A stretch of 13,316 nt of DNA from JACVRX01 sp035697245 (GTDB taxonomy: Bacteria; Actinomycetota; Actinomycetes; Jiangellales; Jiangellaceae), in the NCBI GenBank assembly GCA_035697245.1, contig DASSDH010000207.1:1-13316 (forward strand), given 5' to 3'. The notes under the pieces are model-generated. The model did not search any database. It worked only from the letters and a program-made list of their open reading frames with translations, and was not told the origin of the DNA. Positions 1 to 6,898 of the stretch are shown here, piece after piece. The position numbers were made by a program, and so were the translations under genes. Numbering within the stretch: the first letter of the stretch is position 1; each line of letters begins with the position of its first letter.

Positions 1-2
1 TG

Positions 3-479
3 TTGCTGGCCGAGCTACAAGCCGACGCCGGCGAGCTGCTCGCCGATCTGCGCGAACTGGCACACGGTATTCACCCACCGGTACTCAGCGACGGCGGCCT
101 GGTGGCGGCGGTCGAGGCGCGGGCAGGTCGGCTCCCGCTCGACGTCACGGTTCGTGCTGACGAAGCGCTACGGAGTCGGCGACTCGACGCCGATGTCGAG
201 GCAGCGGCGTACTTCGTGATCTGCGAAGCACTGACCAACGTCATCAAGCACGCGAGAGCGGAGCGAGCCCTCGTGCAGATGTCCGCGCTGAACGGCGAGC
301 TCTCGCTGCTGGTCCATGACGACGGCACCGGCCTCAGCACGACCAATGGGAACGGACAAGGCCTGACCAACCTGCGCGACCGGGTAGAGGCGGTCGGAGG
401 ACATTTGCGGGTCGACGGCCGACCCGGTGAGGGCACCAGCGTCTCTGCTGAGCTGCCGGTCGGAGCATCGGATGGCTGA
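3..479 (+). CDS. Sensor histidine kinase, C-terminal part (NarL-type partner, cut by window edge)
   Basis: This is the end of a cytoplasmic histidine kinase catalytic region that would phosphorylate the regulator encoded next. The reading frame is open through the left edge, so the sensor domain and phospho-accepting histidine lie outside the window. The first visible residues (LRELAHGIHPPVL) are the usual stretch after the HisKA_3 dimerisation helices. An ATP-binding HATPase_c domain follows: N-box with EALTNVIKHA, G1-like DDGTG, G2-like GQGLTNLRDRV, and the terminal GEGTSV strand. The stop overlaps the start of the response regulator by 8 nt, so the two are almost certainly cotranscribed and translationally coupled. 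The family assignment is firm; the signal sensed cannot be told. Confidence 0.88.
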   Translation: MLAELQADAGELLADLRELAHGIHPPVLSDGGLVAAVEARAGRLPLDVTVRADEALRSRRLDADVEAAAYFVICEALTNVIKHARAERALVQMSALNGELSLLVHDDGTGLSTTNGNGQGLTNLRDRVEAVGGHLRVDGRPGEGTSVSAELPVGASDG

Positions 480-1144
480 CCGGTTACGCGTAGTACTCGC
501 CGAGGACAACTACCTCGTCCGTGAGGGCACCCGTCGGTTGCTCGAGGATTCCGGGGAGATCGATGTCGTCGCTGCCGTGGGGAACGCGGAGGAGCTGCGC
601 GACGCGGTCCGGCGGTTCGCCCCGCAGGCCGTACTGACCGATATCCGGATGCCGCCCGGTCACCACATGGAAGGCATCGAGGCCGCCCATGCCATCCGGC
701 GCGACCACCCGGGGATCGGCGTCGTCGTGCTGTCCCAGCACACCGACGAGGTATACGCCTTTTGCGCTGCTTCGAGACGGCACCAGTGGGCTTGCCTACC
801 TGCTCAAGGACCGGCTCGGCGACGTCGAGGACCTCATCCGTGCCTTGCGGGAAGTCGCCCGGGGCGGATCAGTCATCGACCCCGTCGTCGTCGAGGGTCT
901 GGTTGGCAGGCGTACTCGTGCTGCACGATCTTCTCTTGCTGCACTGACTACGCGCGAACTGGACGTCCTCCGGGAGATGGCACAAGGCAAGACCAACGCC
1001 GGCATCGAGCAGGCACTGCACCTGTCCTCGTCTACTGTCGAGAAACATGTCAACTCAATCTTCGGCAAACTCGGGCTCGGCGAAGAGCCGGTGCACCGGC
1101 GAGTGGCTGCAGTGATTGCGTTCCTGCGCCACCCGCCGGAGTAG
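472..1144 (+). pseudogene. NarL/FixJ-family response regulator with internal +1 frameshift
   Basis: The ATG at 472 has GGAG six bases upstream and begins a receiver domain with acidic-pocket residues E11/D12 and phospho-acceptor D57 (LTDIRMPPG). Near residue 97 the frame breaks at TTTT (760-763). Deleting one T restores FALLRDGTSGLAYLLKDR, with the conserved receiver lysine, and then a LuxR/GerE helix-turn-helix (LTTRELDVLREMAQGKTNAGI, then STVEKHVNSIFGKL) ending at the TAG of 1142-1144. The corrected product would be 223 aa, matching the 224-aa regulator at 1172-1846. Without correction the frame runs on to 1317 as unrelated sequence and overlaps the convergent gene. Explanations are a true indel, a homopolymer read error, or less likely recoding (tRNA-Phe could re-pair on UUUU). 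It would be the DNA-binding output partner of the upstream kinase. Confidence 0.85.
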
Positions 1145-1171
1145 TGGTACGCGAACGGGGGTTGCCACTGA

Positions 1172-1846
1172 TCAACCTGCCGATGTTCCACCTCGGTCGG
1201 GAGGACTTCCCGGCCTTCGGCCGAGCCCGGCCTCTCGCGCTCGCTGCTTCGCTGCCTCGCGGTCGGGAACTTGCAGCTTGGTCAGCACGCTGGACACCAG
1301 GTTCCGCACCGTCTTGAGAGTGATGCCGAGGCGCTCTGCGATGGCAGCGTTGCGCACGCCGCGGGCGAGCAGCTCCAGCACCTCGTGCTCGCGCGGGGTG
1401 AGCTGTTCGAACGGATCCGGTGGGGCAGCATGGGCGAACCACTGCGACAGCCGGCGGGCCAGAGCAGCGCCGAAGACAGCCTCGCCCCGCGCAACGGCCT
1501 GCACGGCGTGGATCACCTCCTCCGGGTCTGCGCCTTTGAGCAGGTAGCCGAATGCCCCAGCGCGCATTGCCTCGAATACCAGCGCGTCGTCGTCGTACAT
1601 CGTCAGTACCAGGACTCGCGCCGACGGTGCTCGGTCGCCGATCTCGCGGATCGTCGCGATGCCGCCCGGGCCCGGCATGTTGAGATCGAGGATCACGACG
1701 GCCGGCTGCGACCTGATAACGGTGTCGACGGCCTGCGGGCCGGTCTCGGCCCGGCCGACGACCTCGATATCCGACGCACTGGCCAACAAGGCCTGCAGCC
1801 CCTCCAGAAACACCGGGTGATCGTCGGCGATGACGACTCGCGTCAT
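1172..1846 (-). CDS. NarL/FixJ-family response regulator
   Basis: This 224-aa transcription factor of a two-component system would be phosphorylated by the kinase encoded just upstream and bind target promoters. The receiver domain (about 1-120) has acidic residues D9/D10, phospho-acceptor D54 (VILDLNMPGP), a conserved threonine in VLTMYDDD and the lysine in GYLLKGAD. The C-terminal LuxR-type helix-turn-helix (about 148-205) includes LTPREHEVLELLARG and TLKTVRNLVSSVLTKL. The ATG at 1846 is chosen because it starts at the receiver, overlaps the kinase stop as ATGA, and has GGAGAGG six bases upstream inside the kinase gene. A longer in-frame start would add about 70 residues of low-complexity arginine-rich sequence and is rejected. 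It ends 27 bp from the convergent broken regulator. Confidence 0.93.
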   Translation of the reverse strand: MTRVVIADDHPVFLEGLQALLASASDIEVVGRAETGPQAVDTVIRSQPAVVILDLNMPGPGGIATIREIGDRAPSARVLVLTMYDDDALVFEAMRAGAFGYLLKGADPEEVIHAVQAVARGEAVFGAALARRLSQWFAHAAPPDPFEQLTPREHEVLELLARGVRNAAIAERLGITLKTVRNLVSSVLTKLQVPDREAAKQRAREAGLGRRPGSPPDRGGTSAG

Positions 1847-4050
1847 GCGACGTCCTCTCCGAGCGGCAGCGATGCGACGACGATGGTGCCACCACCAGCT
1901 CGCGATTCGATCCGCAAGCTGCCTCCGAGCTCCGCGGCCCGCTCCCGCATCGCCGAGATGCCGACGCCCGCCTGAACGTCGGCGGGCAGGCCACGGCCGT
2001 CGTCGACGACCCGAACCTCGAGCCAACCGTCTTCCGCGTCGAGCCGGACTGAGCACGCGTCGGCGTCGGCATGCCGTGCGGCGTTGGTCACTGCCTCGAC
2101 CGCGATGCGGTACGCCGCAGCCTCGACCGCCGCGGGCAACTCGCCGAGCTCGTCACTCGAAGCGACCGTGATCCTTGGGCCATCCACACTGTCGGCGTGC
2201 TGTCGGAGCGCGCCGGCCAGGCCGAGCTCGTCCAGTGCAGGCGGTCGCAGGTCGTACGCGAGCCGCCGGATGTCGGCGACCAGGCCCTGCGTGCCGTCCC
2301 TCACCGCGACCAGCGCGGCAGACGCACTCGGCGGATCGGTCTCGACCAGTCGTCGGGCCGCCTCCGTACGCAGGCCGAGTCCGGCAATGGCCGGGCCTAC
2401 CTCGTCATGGAGTGCCCGCCGGAGCCGACGTCGTTCCTCTTCGCGGGCCAGCACCAGCCGTTCCCGGGAACGTTGAAGGTCGACGCGAAGTATCAGTTCA
2501 CGTGCTGCCGCGCTAACCCGTCGGACCAGGTCGTCGAGCAGCCGCTGGTCGGCCCGGGTGAACGCCTCCGTCGGCGCTCGTTGTGCCACCAACAACCGTC
2601 CGATGCGTTCACCGCGGTCCACGAGCGGCCGCTCGAGCAGGCGATCGTCGGTGAGCCACGCGGGTCTAGTGCCCGCCTCAACCGGCCGGCCAGATGGCTC
2701 GAGCTCGATCTTCACGTAGGGCACCCGAAGTGCGTCGGCGATGTCCTCAGCCACGGCAGGAAGCAGCTGGTCGCCATCGCCGGCGTCGTCGAGCCTTCGG
2801 CCGAGTCGGCTCAGCGCCGAGTACGGGTCGCGACGGTCGCCGTACATCATCCGGTCCACACCCCGCTGGAGCAGCATCCGCAAGGGATTGATCGCAACGG
2901 CGATGACGGCGGTCGCCACGACCGCGGCCGGTGTTGTCGACGAGCCACGCATGACGCCCGCGACCGCGGTGACGATGACGAGGTAGACGGTCACGACGCT
3001 GACGGTGAGCAGTCCGTAGACCAAGCCCCGGTTGAGTATGACGTCGAGGTCGAACAGGCGGAAGCGCAGCAGCGCAACACCAAGTCCGAAGACGAAGGGA
3101 AGCCCAGCCAGCCCGATCCACGCCGTCGGCAGGCCCTCGCCGAGCAGGACCTGCGGGATGAGCCAGCCGGCCAGGCCGACGGAGAGCGCCAGCACGGCGC
3201 CGCCGGTGAGCCAGCGCATCTGCTGGCGCTCCAGCGCGTCGGCGGCGCGGCGCAGCTGGCTCACCGAGATCGCGACGATGGCGAGTTGGGTCACGATGAT
3301 GACGACAGCGCCGCCCGCGATCAGCATGCCGGTCCACTCGAGCAGGTTGTCGCTGCTGGCGGCGGCTGCCGCGGCCCAGCCGGCCGTGATCCAGACCGGC
3401 GCCGCGAACAGCGCCGCCCGTGCCCATCGGTTGCGTAGGTCCAGGCGCGGTCGTGGAAACAGTAATGCGAACGTGAGACAGGCTGCCCAGGCCGTGATGT
3501 AGACCGCCTGCGTCAGCAGCAGGTACAGCCAGTGCTCCGACGGTTTGAACAGGCCGACCACCGGCAGTCCGAGCAACGTCGGCAGGGTGCTCGCGGCCAG
3601 CCCGGAGCCGAGGATCAGCAGCGCATTGGTCGGCGGGCCAGGCTTGCGCCACGCCACGTATCCGGACAGGACGAGCAGCGATACGACGAACAGCAGCGTC
3701 GACCAGGCCGGTGCGAGCCTGTCGGCGACGTCCGGCTGGCGCAGGGTGACAGGGATGGTCAACTCGCGGCCGCCGCGGACGACCGTGTATTCGAGCGTTT
3801 CGCCGACGACCCATGTTTCGGCCAGCGGGACGGTCGTGAGGGGACGGCCGTCGACCTCGGTGACCAGATCACCCGGACGCATCGGACACTCGTCGATCAC
3901 GTCGACGACGACGCCGTCAGGCTGCCAACTCTCCGCACGGACATCGACCGCCGTGCAGTCCGCTGGCCCGCTCGCCCACAGAACGACGTAGGCCACGCCG
4001 GCCGCGAGCATGGCCGCCGACGCGATCAGCGGAGCCCACCGCCTGGACAT
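1843..4050 (-). CDS. Multi-pass membrane sensor histidine kinase with PDZ-like segment
   Basis: From a GTG at 4056 the product is 737 aa; from the preferred ATG at 4050 it is 735 (residue numbers here use 737). TM helix 10-28 is followed by an external segment with a PDZ-like core (MRPGDLVTEVDGRPL, about 59-73). About nine further hydrophobic segments span roughly 117-395. A GAF-like linker (about 410-525) and coiled region lead to the HisKA_3 box with H550 (EEERRRLRRALHDEVG) and a HATPase_c domain: N-box N658, G1 DDGRG 685-689, G2 GVGISAMRER near 697. The plan resembles ComP-like kinases of Actinobacteria and Firmicutes. The stop overlaps the regulator start (ATGA). A TAGCCT box six bases before the ATG suggests a leaderless message. 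The signal is unknown; the PDZ-like part may bind a peptide (inference). Confidence 0.92.
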   Translation of the reverse strand: MSRRWAPLIASAAMLAAGVAYVVLWASGPADCTAVDVRAESWQPDGVVVDVIDECPMRPGDLVTEVDGRPLTTVPLAETWVVGETLEYTVVRGGRELTIPVTLRQPDVADRLAPAWSTLLFVVSLLVLSGYVAWRKPGPPTNALLILGSGLAASTLPTLLGLPVVGLFKPSEHWLYLLLTQAVYITAWAACLTFALLFPRPRLDLRNRWARAALFAAPVWITAGWAAAAAASSDNLLEWTGMLIAGGAVVIIVTQLAIVAISVSQLRRAADALERQQMRWLTGGAVLALSVGLAGWLIPQVLLGEGLPTAWIGLAGLPFVFGLGVALLRFRLFDLDVILNRGLVYGLLTVSVVTVYLVIVTAVAGVMRGSSTTPAAVVATAVIAVAINPLRMLLQRGVDRMMYGDRRDPYSALSRLGRRLDDAGDGDQLLPAVAEDIADALRVPYVKIELEPSGRPVEAGTRPAWLTDDRLLERPLVDRGERIGRLLVAQRAPTEAFTRADQRLLDDLVRRVSAAARELILRVDLQRSRERLVLAREEERRRLRRALHDEVGPAIAGLGLRTEAARRLVETDPPSASAALVAVRDGTQGLVADIRRLAYDLRPPALDELGLAGALRQHADSVDGPRITVASSDELGELPAAVEAAAYRIAVEAVTNAARHADADACSVRLDAEDGWLEVRVVDDGRGLPADVQAGVGISAMRERAAELGGSLRIESRAGGGTIVVASLPLGEDVA

Positions 4051-4056
4051 GGCCAC

Positions 4057-4062
4057 AGGCTA
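4057..4062 (-). promoter_or_regulatory. Putative -10 box (TAGCCT) for the histidine kinase, leaderless
   Basis: On the minus strand TAGCCT fits the actinobacterial TANNNT -10 pattern and lies six bases before the ATG at 4050, where a leaderless transcript would begin. The nearest purine-rich stretch is about 18-20 bases from the alternative GTG at 4056, too far to be a normal ribosome-binding site. No TTGACA-like -35 is visible. The call rests on the same arrangement recurring at four other genes here. Confidence 0.5.
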
Positions 4063-4099
4063 GATCGTCACCACCCTCGGCGAGGCTCGCCGCTTTCCA

Positions 4100-4185
4100 A
4101 ATGACCACGTTCACCATGCGTCCCTATACATCACCAGGCATGCAAGCCTCGTGATGAATAGGCAGGGGTGGTGAACGTGGTCATT
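4100..4185. repeat. 86-bp imperfect palindrome, copy 1 (dispersed repeat / candidate 3'-end element)
   Basis: The element has 17-bp perfect terminal inverted repeats (AATGACCACGTTCACCA and its complement). Position i faces position 87-i across the whole length with no gaps; by hand, 36 of 43 positions are Watson-Crick pairs. A second copy at 10440-10525 matches at 73 of 86 positions, also without indels. At 4126/4159 the pair is A-T where copy 2 has G-C, a compensatory change. The centre reads CATCACCAGGC...GCCTCGTGATG. It starts, on the minus strand, one base after the stop of the wall hydrolase and lies 43 bp before the kinase start codon. No target-site duplication is evident. It could be a MITE/REP-type repeat or a long 3'-end hairpin; there is no T-tract. 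Confidence 0.9.
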
Positions 4186-4186
4186 C

Positions 4187-5221
4187 TCAGCCACCGCGGG
4201 CGACGTCGACGTGGATGTGGTCGAGGTGCTGCAGGGTTGGGTTGGCCGTGTCGCCAGACGGGTGTGTGTAAGGGCGCCAGCCTTCGGCTGACCGGCGAGC
4301 AGTCCAGATCCGCGCGTCGTAGATGACTGTCGCCACGCCCAGCCGATCGGCGTTCGCGGCGAGCCAGTGCGCGACCACCCAGCCCGATCGCTTGACCTCT
4401 GGATCGGTGTGGGAGCGGAAGAAGATGTCGAGCGCTCGCCCGTCATAGTGAGCCGAGCCGTCGATGTGGCCGGACTCGACGCCGCCGGCCTGGTAGCCAC
4501 CGATCTCGAGCCCGTCGAAGGCCAGGCTGAGCTCGTCGAGCACCGTTTGGGCCCGAATCGTCAGCCCGTCCGGACCAAGAGCCTGCACCTCGACGTCGGC
4601 CGGCCGCAATGAGCAGCTCAGCGTGGCCGCGGAGTGACCGGACAGTGCCGAGGCCAGGACTCGCGCCTTGGCCTCGTGGTCGGCGTAGGCGTCGGGATAG
4701 GCGCTGCGCTGGACCTGCTGTGCCGCAACACCGACGTCCAGATTCCGGTACTCGTCGATTCGCACCAGCGCGTCGTAGAACCGGTCGCTCGCGTACACCG
4801 GATCCATGATCTGCTCGGCCGTGCCCCACCCCTGGGACGGCCGCTGCTGGAACAGCCCGAGCGAGTCCCGGTCGCCGTAGTCGAGGTTGTACAGCTCCGA
4901 CTCCTGATACGCCGCCGCCAGCGCGATCGTTACCGCCCGCGCGGGCAGCGCTCGCCGCTCTGCGACGGCGGCGATCGTCGCGGCATTGACGGCCTGCTCG
5001 GGAGTGAGCCGAGCTGTCTGGCCGTCGACAGTGGCCGCGCACGTCTCTCGTAGCACGACCGGACCGACACCACCGTTGAGCCACCACACCAACAGGGCCG
5101 TTCCACCGGCGCCAAGCAGCGCGAGAAGGAGAACGGCCACCAGAGCGCGGCGAAACCGGGTCATCGTCTTCGTAGAAACGTCCCGCGCAATGACGGGCGT
5201 TCCCAACAGCCGGGTTGGCAT
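4187..5221 (-). CDS. Membrane-anchored cell-wall hydrolase: lysozyme-like domain plus M15-like zinc peptidase domain
   Basis: Starting at 5221 the product is 344 aa. A basic patch and one TM helix (about 24-47) place the rest outside the membrane. Residues about 75-190 look like a lysozyme/lytic-transglycosylase fold: AAYQESELYNLDYGD with candidate catalytic E107, then SLGLFQQRPSQGWG (120-133). Residues about 210-344 carry the M15-type zinc motif SxHxxGxAxD (S256, H258, D265) and a terminal HxH (H335, H337), the signature of D,D-carboxypeptidase-like folds. This predicts one protein that could cut glycan strands and trim stem peptides; activity is inferred. The start at 5221 is two bases after the dapD stop, suggesting cotranscription. 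An internal ATG at 5164 begins directly before the TM helix and is a good alternative. Related proteins may carry misleading transporter names in databases. Confidence 0.82.
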   Translation of the reverse strand: MPTRLLGTPVIARDVSTKTMTRFRRALVAVLLLALLGAGGTALLVWWLNGGVGPVVLRETCAATVDGQTARLTPEQAVNAATIAAVAERRALPARAVTIALAAAYQESELYNLDYGDRDSLGLFQQRPSQGWGTAEQIMDPVYASDRFYDALVRIDEYRNLDVGVAAQQVQRSAYPDAYADHEAKARVLASALSGHSAATLSCSLRPADVEVQALGPDGLTIRAQTVLDELSLAFDGLEIGGYQAGGVESGHIDGSAHYDGRALDIFFRSHTDPEVKRSGWVVAHWLAANADRLGVATVIYDARIWTARRSAEGWRPYTHPSGDTANPTLQHLDHIHVDVARGG

Positions 5222-5223
5222 GG

Positions 5224-6159
5224 TCAGGTCGCGTGCAATGCGACGTTGAGCCCACCCCAGTCTCCGGCCCGAGCCCGGGCCTCGACCGCTCCCGTGACGC
5301 TGTTGCGCCAGAACAGCAGACCGCTCTGCCCGGAGAGCTCACGGGCCTTGACCACCCGCCCGTCGGGAAGGCTCACCTTCGTGCCCGCGGTGACGTAGCA
5401 GCCGGCCTCCACCACGCAGCCGTCGCCCAGCGAGATCCCGATCCCGGCGTTGGCGCCCAGAAGGCAGTTCCGGCCGACGGAGATCACCTCGCTCCCACCG
5501 CCGGACAGCGTCCCCATGATGGACGACCCACCGCCGATGTCGGAGCCGTCGCCGACGACGACTCCGGCGGAGATGCGTCCCTCCACCATCGAGGCGCCGA
5601 GCGTGCCCGCGTTGAAGTTCACGAAGCCCTGGTGCATGACGACCGTGCCGGGGGCGAGATGTGCACCGAGGCGAACCCGGCCCGCGTCGGCGATACGCAC
5701 CCCTAACGGCACGACGTAGTCGGTCATCCTAGGGAACTTGTCGACGCCGAACACGTCTACCCGGCCGCGACGGCGCAATCGGGCCCGGGTCTGCTCGAAC
5801 TCCTCGACCGCGCAGGGTCCCCAGTTCGTCCACACCACCGTCGCCAGTACCCCGAACACGCCGGTGAGGTCGACTCCATGCGGGCGGACCAGCCGGTGCG
5901 AGAGCAGGTGCAGGCGCAGGTACGCGTCTGCTGCATCAATCGGGGGGGAGTCGAGATCGATGACGGTGCGCGTCACTCGCTGGTGGATGCCGCGGTCCTC
6001 GTCGTCGCCCACGAGCTGTGCCAGCTCATAGCTGGCTGGGTCGTCGGACAGCGGAGCGCCGAGCGCCGGTGACGGGTACCAGGCGTCGAGGATCGTCCCA
6101 CCGGTATCCGTGGTGACGAGGCCGAGTCCCCAGGCCGACCTGGCTGGACTCTCAGACAC
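5224..6159 (-). CDS. dapD: 2,3,4,5-tetrahydropyridine-2,6-dicarboxylate N-succinyltransferase (DapD)
   Basis: DapD transfers succinyl from succinyl-CoA to tetrahydrodipicolinate in the succinylase branch leading to meso-diaminopimelate and lysine, in the cytoplasm as a trimer. The 311-aa product matches the actinobacterial form closely as I recall it from M. tuberculosis DapD: VDKFPRMTDYVVP, VRLGAHLAPGTVVMHQGFVN, then the left-handed beta-helix hexapeptide region with SMVEGRISAGVVVGDGSD (carrying the conserved Glu) and LLGANAGIGISLGD, and the terminal KARELSGQSGLLF. The GTG at 6159 begins SESPARSAWGLGL, the usual N-terminus; upstream ATGs add sequence without similarity. A TAGGCT box lies seven bases before this GTG, so a leaderless message is likely. 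It diverges from the VOC gene and is followed at two bases by the wall hydrolase. Confidence 0.95.
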   Translation of the reverse strand: MSESPARSAWGLGLVTTDTGGTILDAWYPSPALGAPLSDDPASYELAQLVGDDEDRGIHQRVTRTVIDLDSPPIDAADAYLRLHLLSHRLVRPHGVDLTGVFGVLATVVWTNWGPCAVEEFEQTRARLRRRGRVDVFGVDKFPRMTDYVVPLGVRIADAGRVRLGAHLAPGTVVMHQGFVNFNAGTLGASMVEGRISAGVVVGDGSDIGGGSSIMGTLSGGGSEVISVGRNCLLGANAGIGISLGDGCVVEAGCYVTAGTKVSLPDGRVVKARELSGQSGLLFWRNSVTGAVEARARAGDWGGLNVALHAT

Positions 6160-6166
6160 GCGTGGA

Positions 6167-6172
6167 AGCCTA
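6167..6172 (-). promoter_or_regulatory. Putative -10 box (TAGGCT) of dapD, leaderless
   Basis: On the minus strand TAGGCT is followed by seven bases and the GTG at 6159. It mirrors the TAGGCT of the VOC gene across 20 bp, giving AGCCTA-N20-TAGGCT on the plus strand. The spacing puts each -10 in the area where the other promoter's -35 would sit, so the two may compete for polymerase (inference). No consensus -35 is seen. Confidence 0.55.
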
Positions 6173-6192
6173 GCTGCACTGTCAGCGCGACG

Positions 6193-6198
6193 TAGGCT
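6193..6198 (+). promoter_or_regulatory. Putative -10 box (TAGGCT) of the VOC gene, leaderless
   Basis: TAGGCT is followed by seven bases and the ATG at 6206. There is no Shine-Dalgarno sequence at normal distance; the AGG inside the box lies too far for efficient pairing. It is the mirror image of the dapD box, forming a compact face-to-face divergent promoter of about 46 bp. Confidence 0.55.
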
Positions 6199-6205
6199 GC
6201 TGCCC

Positions 6206-6868
6206 ATGGCACTGGCCAGCTGGCGGGCGCTGTGCATGGACGCCCACAACCCGATCCGACTCGGCGGATTCTGGGCGTCGGTGCTCGGCTTGAGCCCAGC
6301 CGACGAGAGCGACGGAAGCCTCCGACTGGACGGCACTGAGCGATACCAGCAGGTATGGGTCGATGCGGTGCCGGAGCCCAAGTCGGTCAAACACCGAGTT
6401 CATCTCGACGTCGAGGTCGGCGACCTGGATGGGCTCGGCGGGCTTGGTGCCACCATTATCCGACCACCAGGAGATGACCGCACCTGGTGGGTCATGACCG
6501 ATGTCGAGGGTGGCGAGTTCTGCGCCTTCGTACGGGAGGGCCGCCCGTCGCTACCCGGGCGGCTCTACGAGGTCGTCGTCGATTGCGCCGATGCGGACGC
6601 CATGTCGGCTTGGTGGGCAGAGGTGATGGGCCTGCAGCGCGAGGACAACGCGCTCTCCGGGTCGATGCCGTTCGAGTACCTGTGCTTTGCGGCCGTGCCG
6701 GAGCCGAAGTCGGCCAAGAACAGGATCCACTGGGACGTCGTTGCTCCCGACGTGTATGCGCTGGTGGCAGCCGGCGCCCGGATACTGCGCGAGCCGGATG
6801 ACGACATCGTCTGGCATGTGCTCGCCGATCCTGAGGGCAACGAGTTCTGCGCGTTCAACGACGAGTGA
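6206..6868 (+). CDS. VOC (glyoxalase/bleomycin-resistance fold) protein with two tandem domains
   Basis: This 220-aa protein is made of two similar halves of about 105 residues. Each half runs from an alpha-helix with W and MGL/VLGL (GFWASVLGLS; AWWAEVMGLQ), through VPEPKSVKHRVHLDV in half 1 and VPEPKSAKNRIHWDV in half 2, to GGEFCAF and GNEFCAF at the ends. This is the Glyoxalase_6-like pattern common in actinobacteria. The family includes metal-dependent lyases, dioxygenases and drug-binding proteins, so the substrate cannot be named. Histidines in RVHLD/RIHWD and glutamates in GGEF/GNEF are the likely metal ligands. The ATG at 6206 follows a TAGGCT box by seven bases. The gene sits between divergent dapD and downstream dapE; an assigned role in lysine synthesis would be a guess from location only. 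Confidence 0.88.
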   Translation: MALASWRALCMDAHNPIRLGGFWASVLGLSPADESDGSLRLDGTERYQQVWVDAVPEPKSVKHRVHLDVEVGDLDGLGGLGATIIRPPGDDRTWWVMTDVEGGEFCAFVREGRPSLPGRLYEVVVDCADADAMSAWWAEVMGLQREDNALSGSMPFEYLCFAAVPEPKSAKNRIHWDVVAPDVYALVAAGARILREPDDDIVWHVLADPEGNEFCAFNDE

Positions 6869-6884
6869 CATCGCAGCGGTTCAG

Positions 6885-6890
6885 TAGGGT
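6885..6890 (+). promoter_or_regulatory. Putative -10 box (TAGGGT) of dapE, leaderless
   Basis: TAGGGT lies in the 30-bp gap after the VOC stop, eight bases before the GTG at 6899. It fits TANNNT. The AGGG inside it could instead act as a weak ribosome-binding site at nine bases, so this is the least certain of the five similar boxes. Confidence 0.42.
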
Positions 6891-6898
6891 CGACGATC

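Noticed and set aside
427..471. Upstream in-frame start for the first response regulator
   Set aside because: The extra 15 residues overlap the kinase end and add nothing to the receiver; the ATG at 472 has a ribosome-binding site.
1145..1171. Terminator between the two convergent response regulators
   Set aside because: No inverted repeat of useful length or T-run is visible in the 27-bp gap.
1050..2072. Long leftward frame spanning the end of the large kinase and the second regulator
   Set aside because: The product is Arg/Gly/Ala-rich and overlaps the well-supported regulator in another frame; no motif is seen.
2071..3438. Long open frame on the plus strand opposite the large kinase gene
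   Set aside because: Its product is low-complexity, rich in Arg/Asp/Gln with no domain pattern, and lies fully antisense to a clear kinase. High-GC codon bias readily leaves such frames open.
2747..3814. 355-aa leftward frame inside the large kinase gene
   Set aside because: It is a shadow frame rich in Arg/Gly/Ala with no recognisable domain, inside a well-supported coding region on the same strand.
4100..4185. tRNA, CRISPR repeat or insertion-sequence end
   Set aside because: No cloverleaf or CCA end, no regularly spaced array, and no transposase frame near either copy; the elements are self-contained palindromes 6.3 kb apart.
6160..6390. Upstream ATG of dapD adding 77 residues
   Set aside because: The extension runs antisense through the VOC gene and is unlike DapD N-termini; the GTG at 6159 matches family length.
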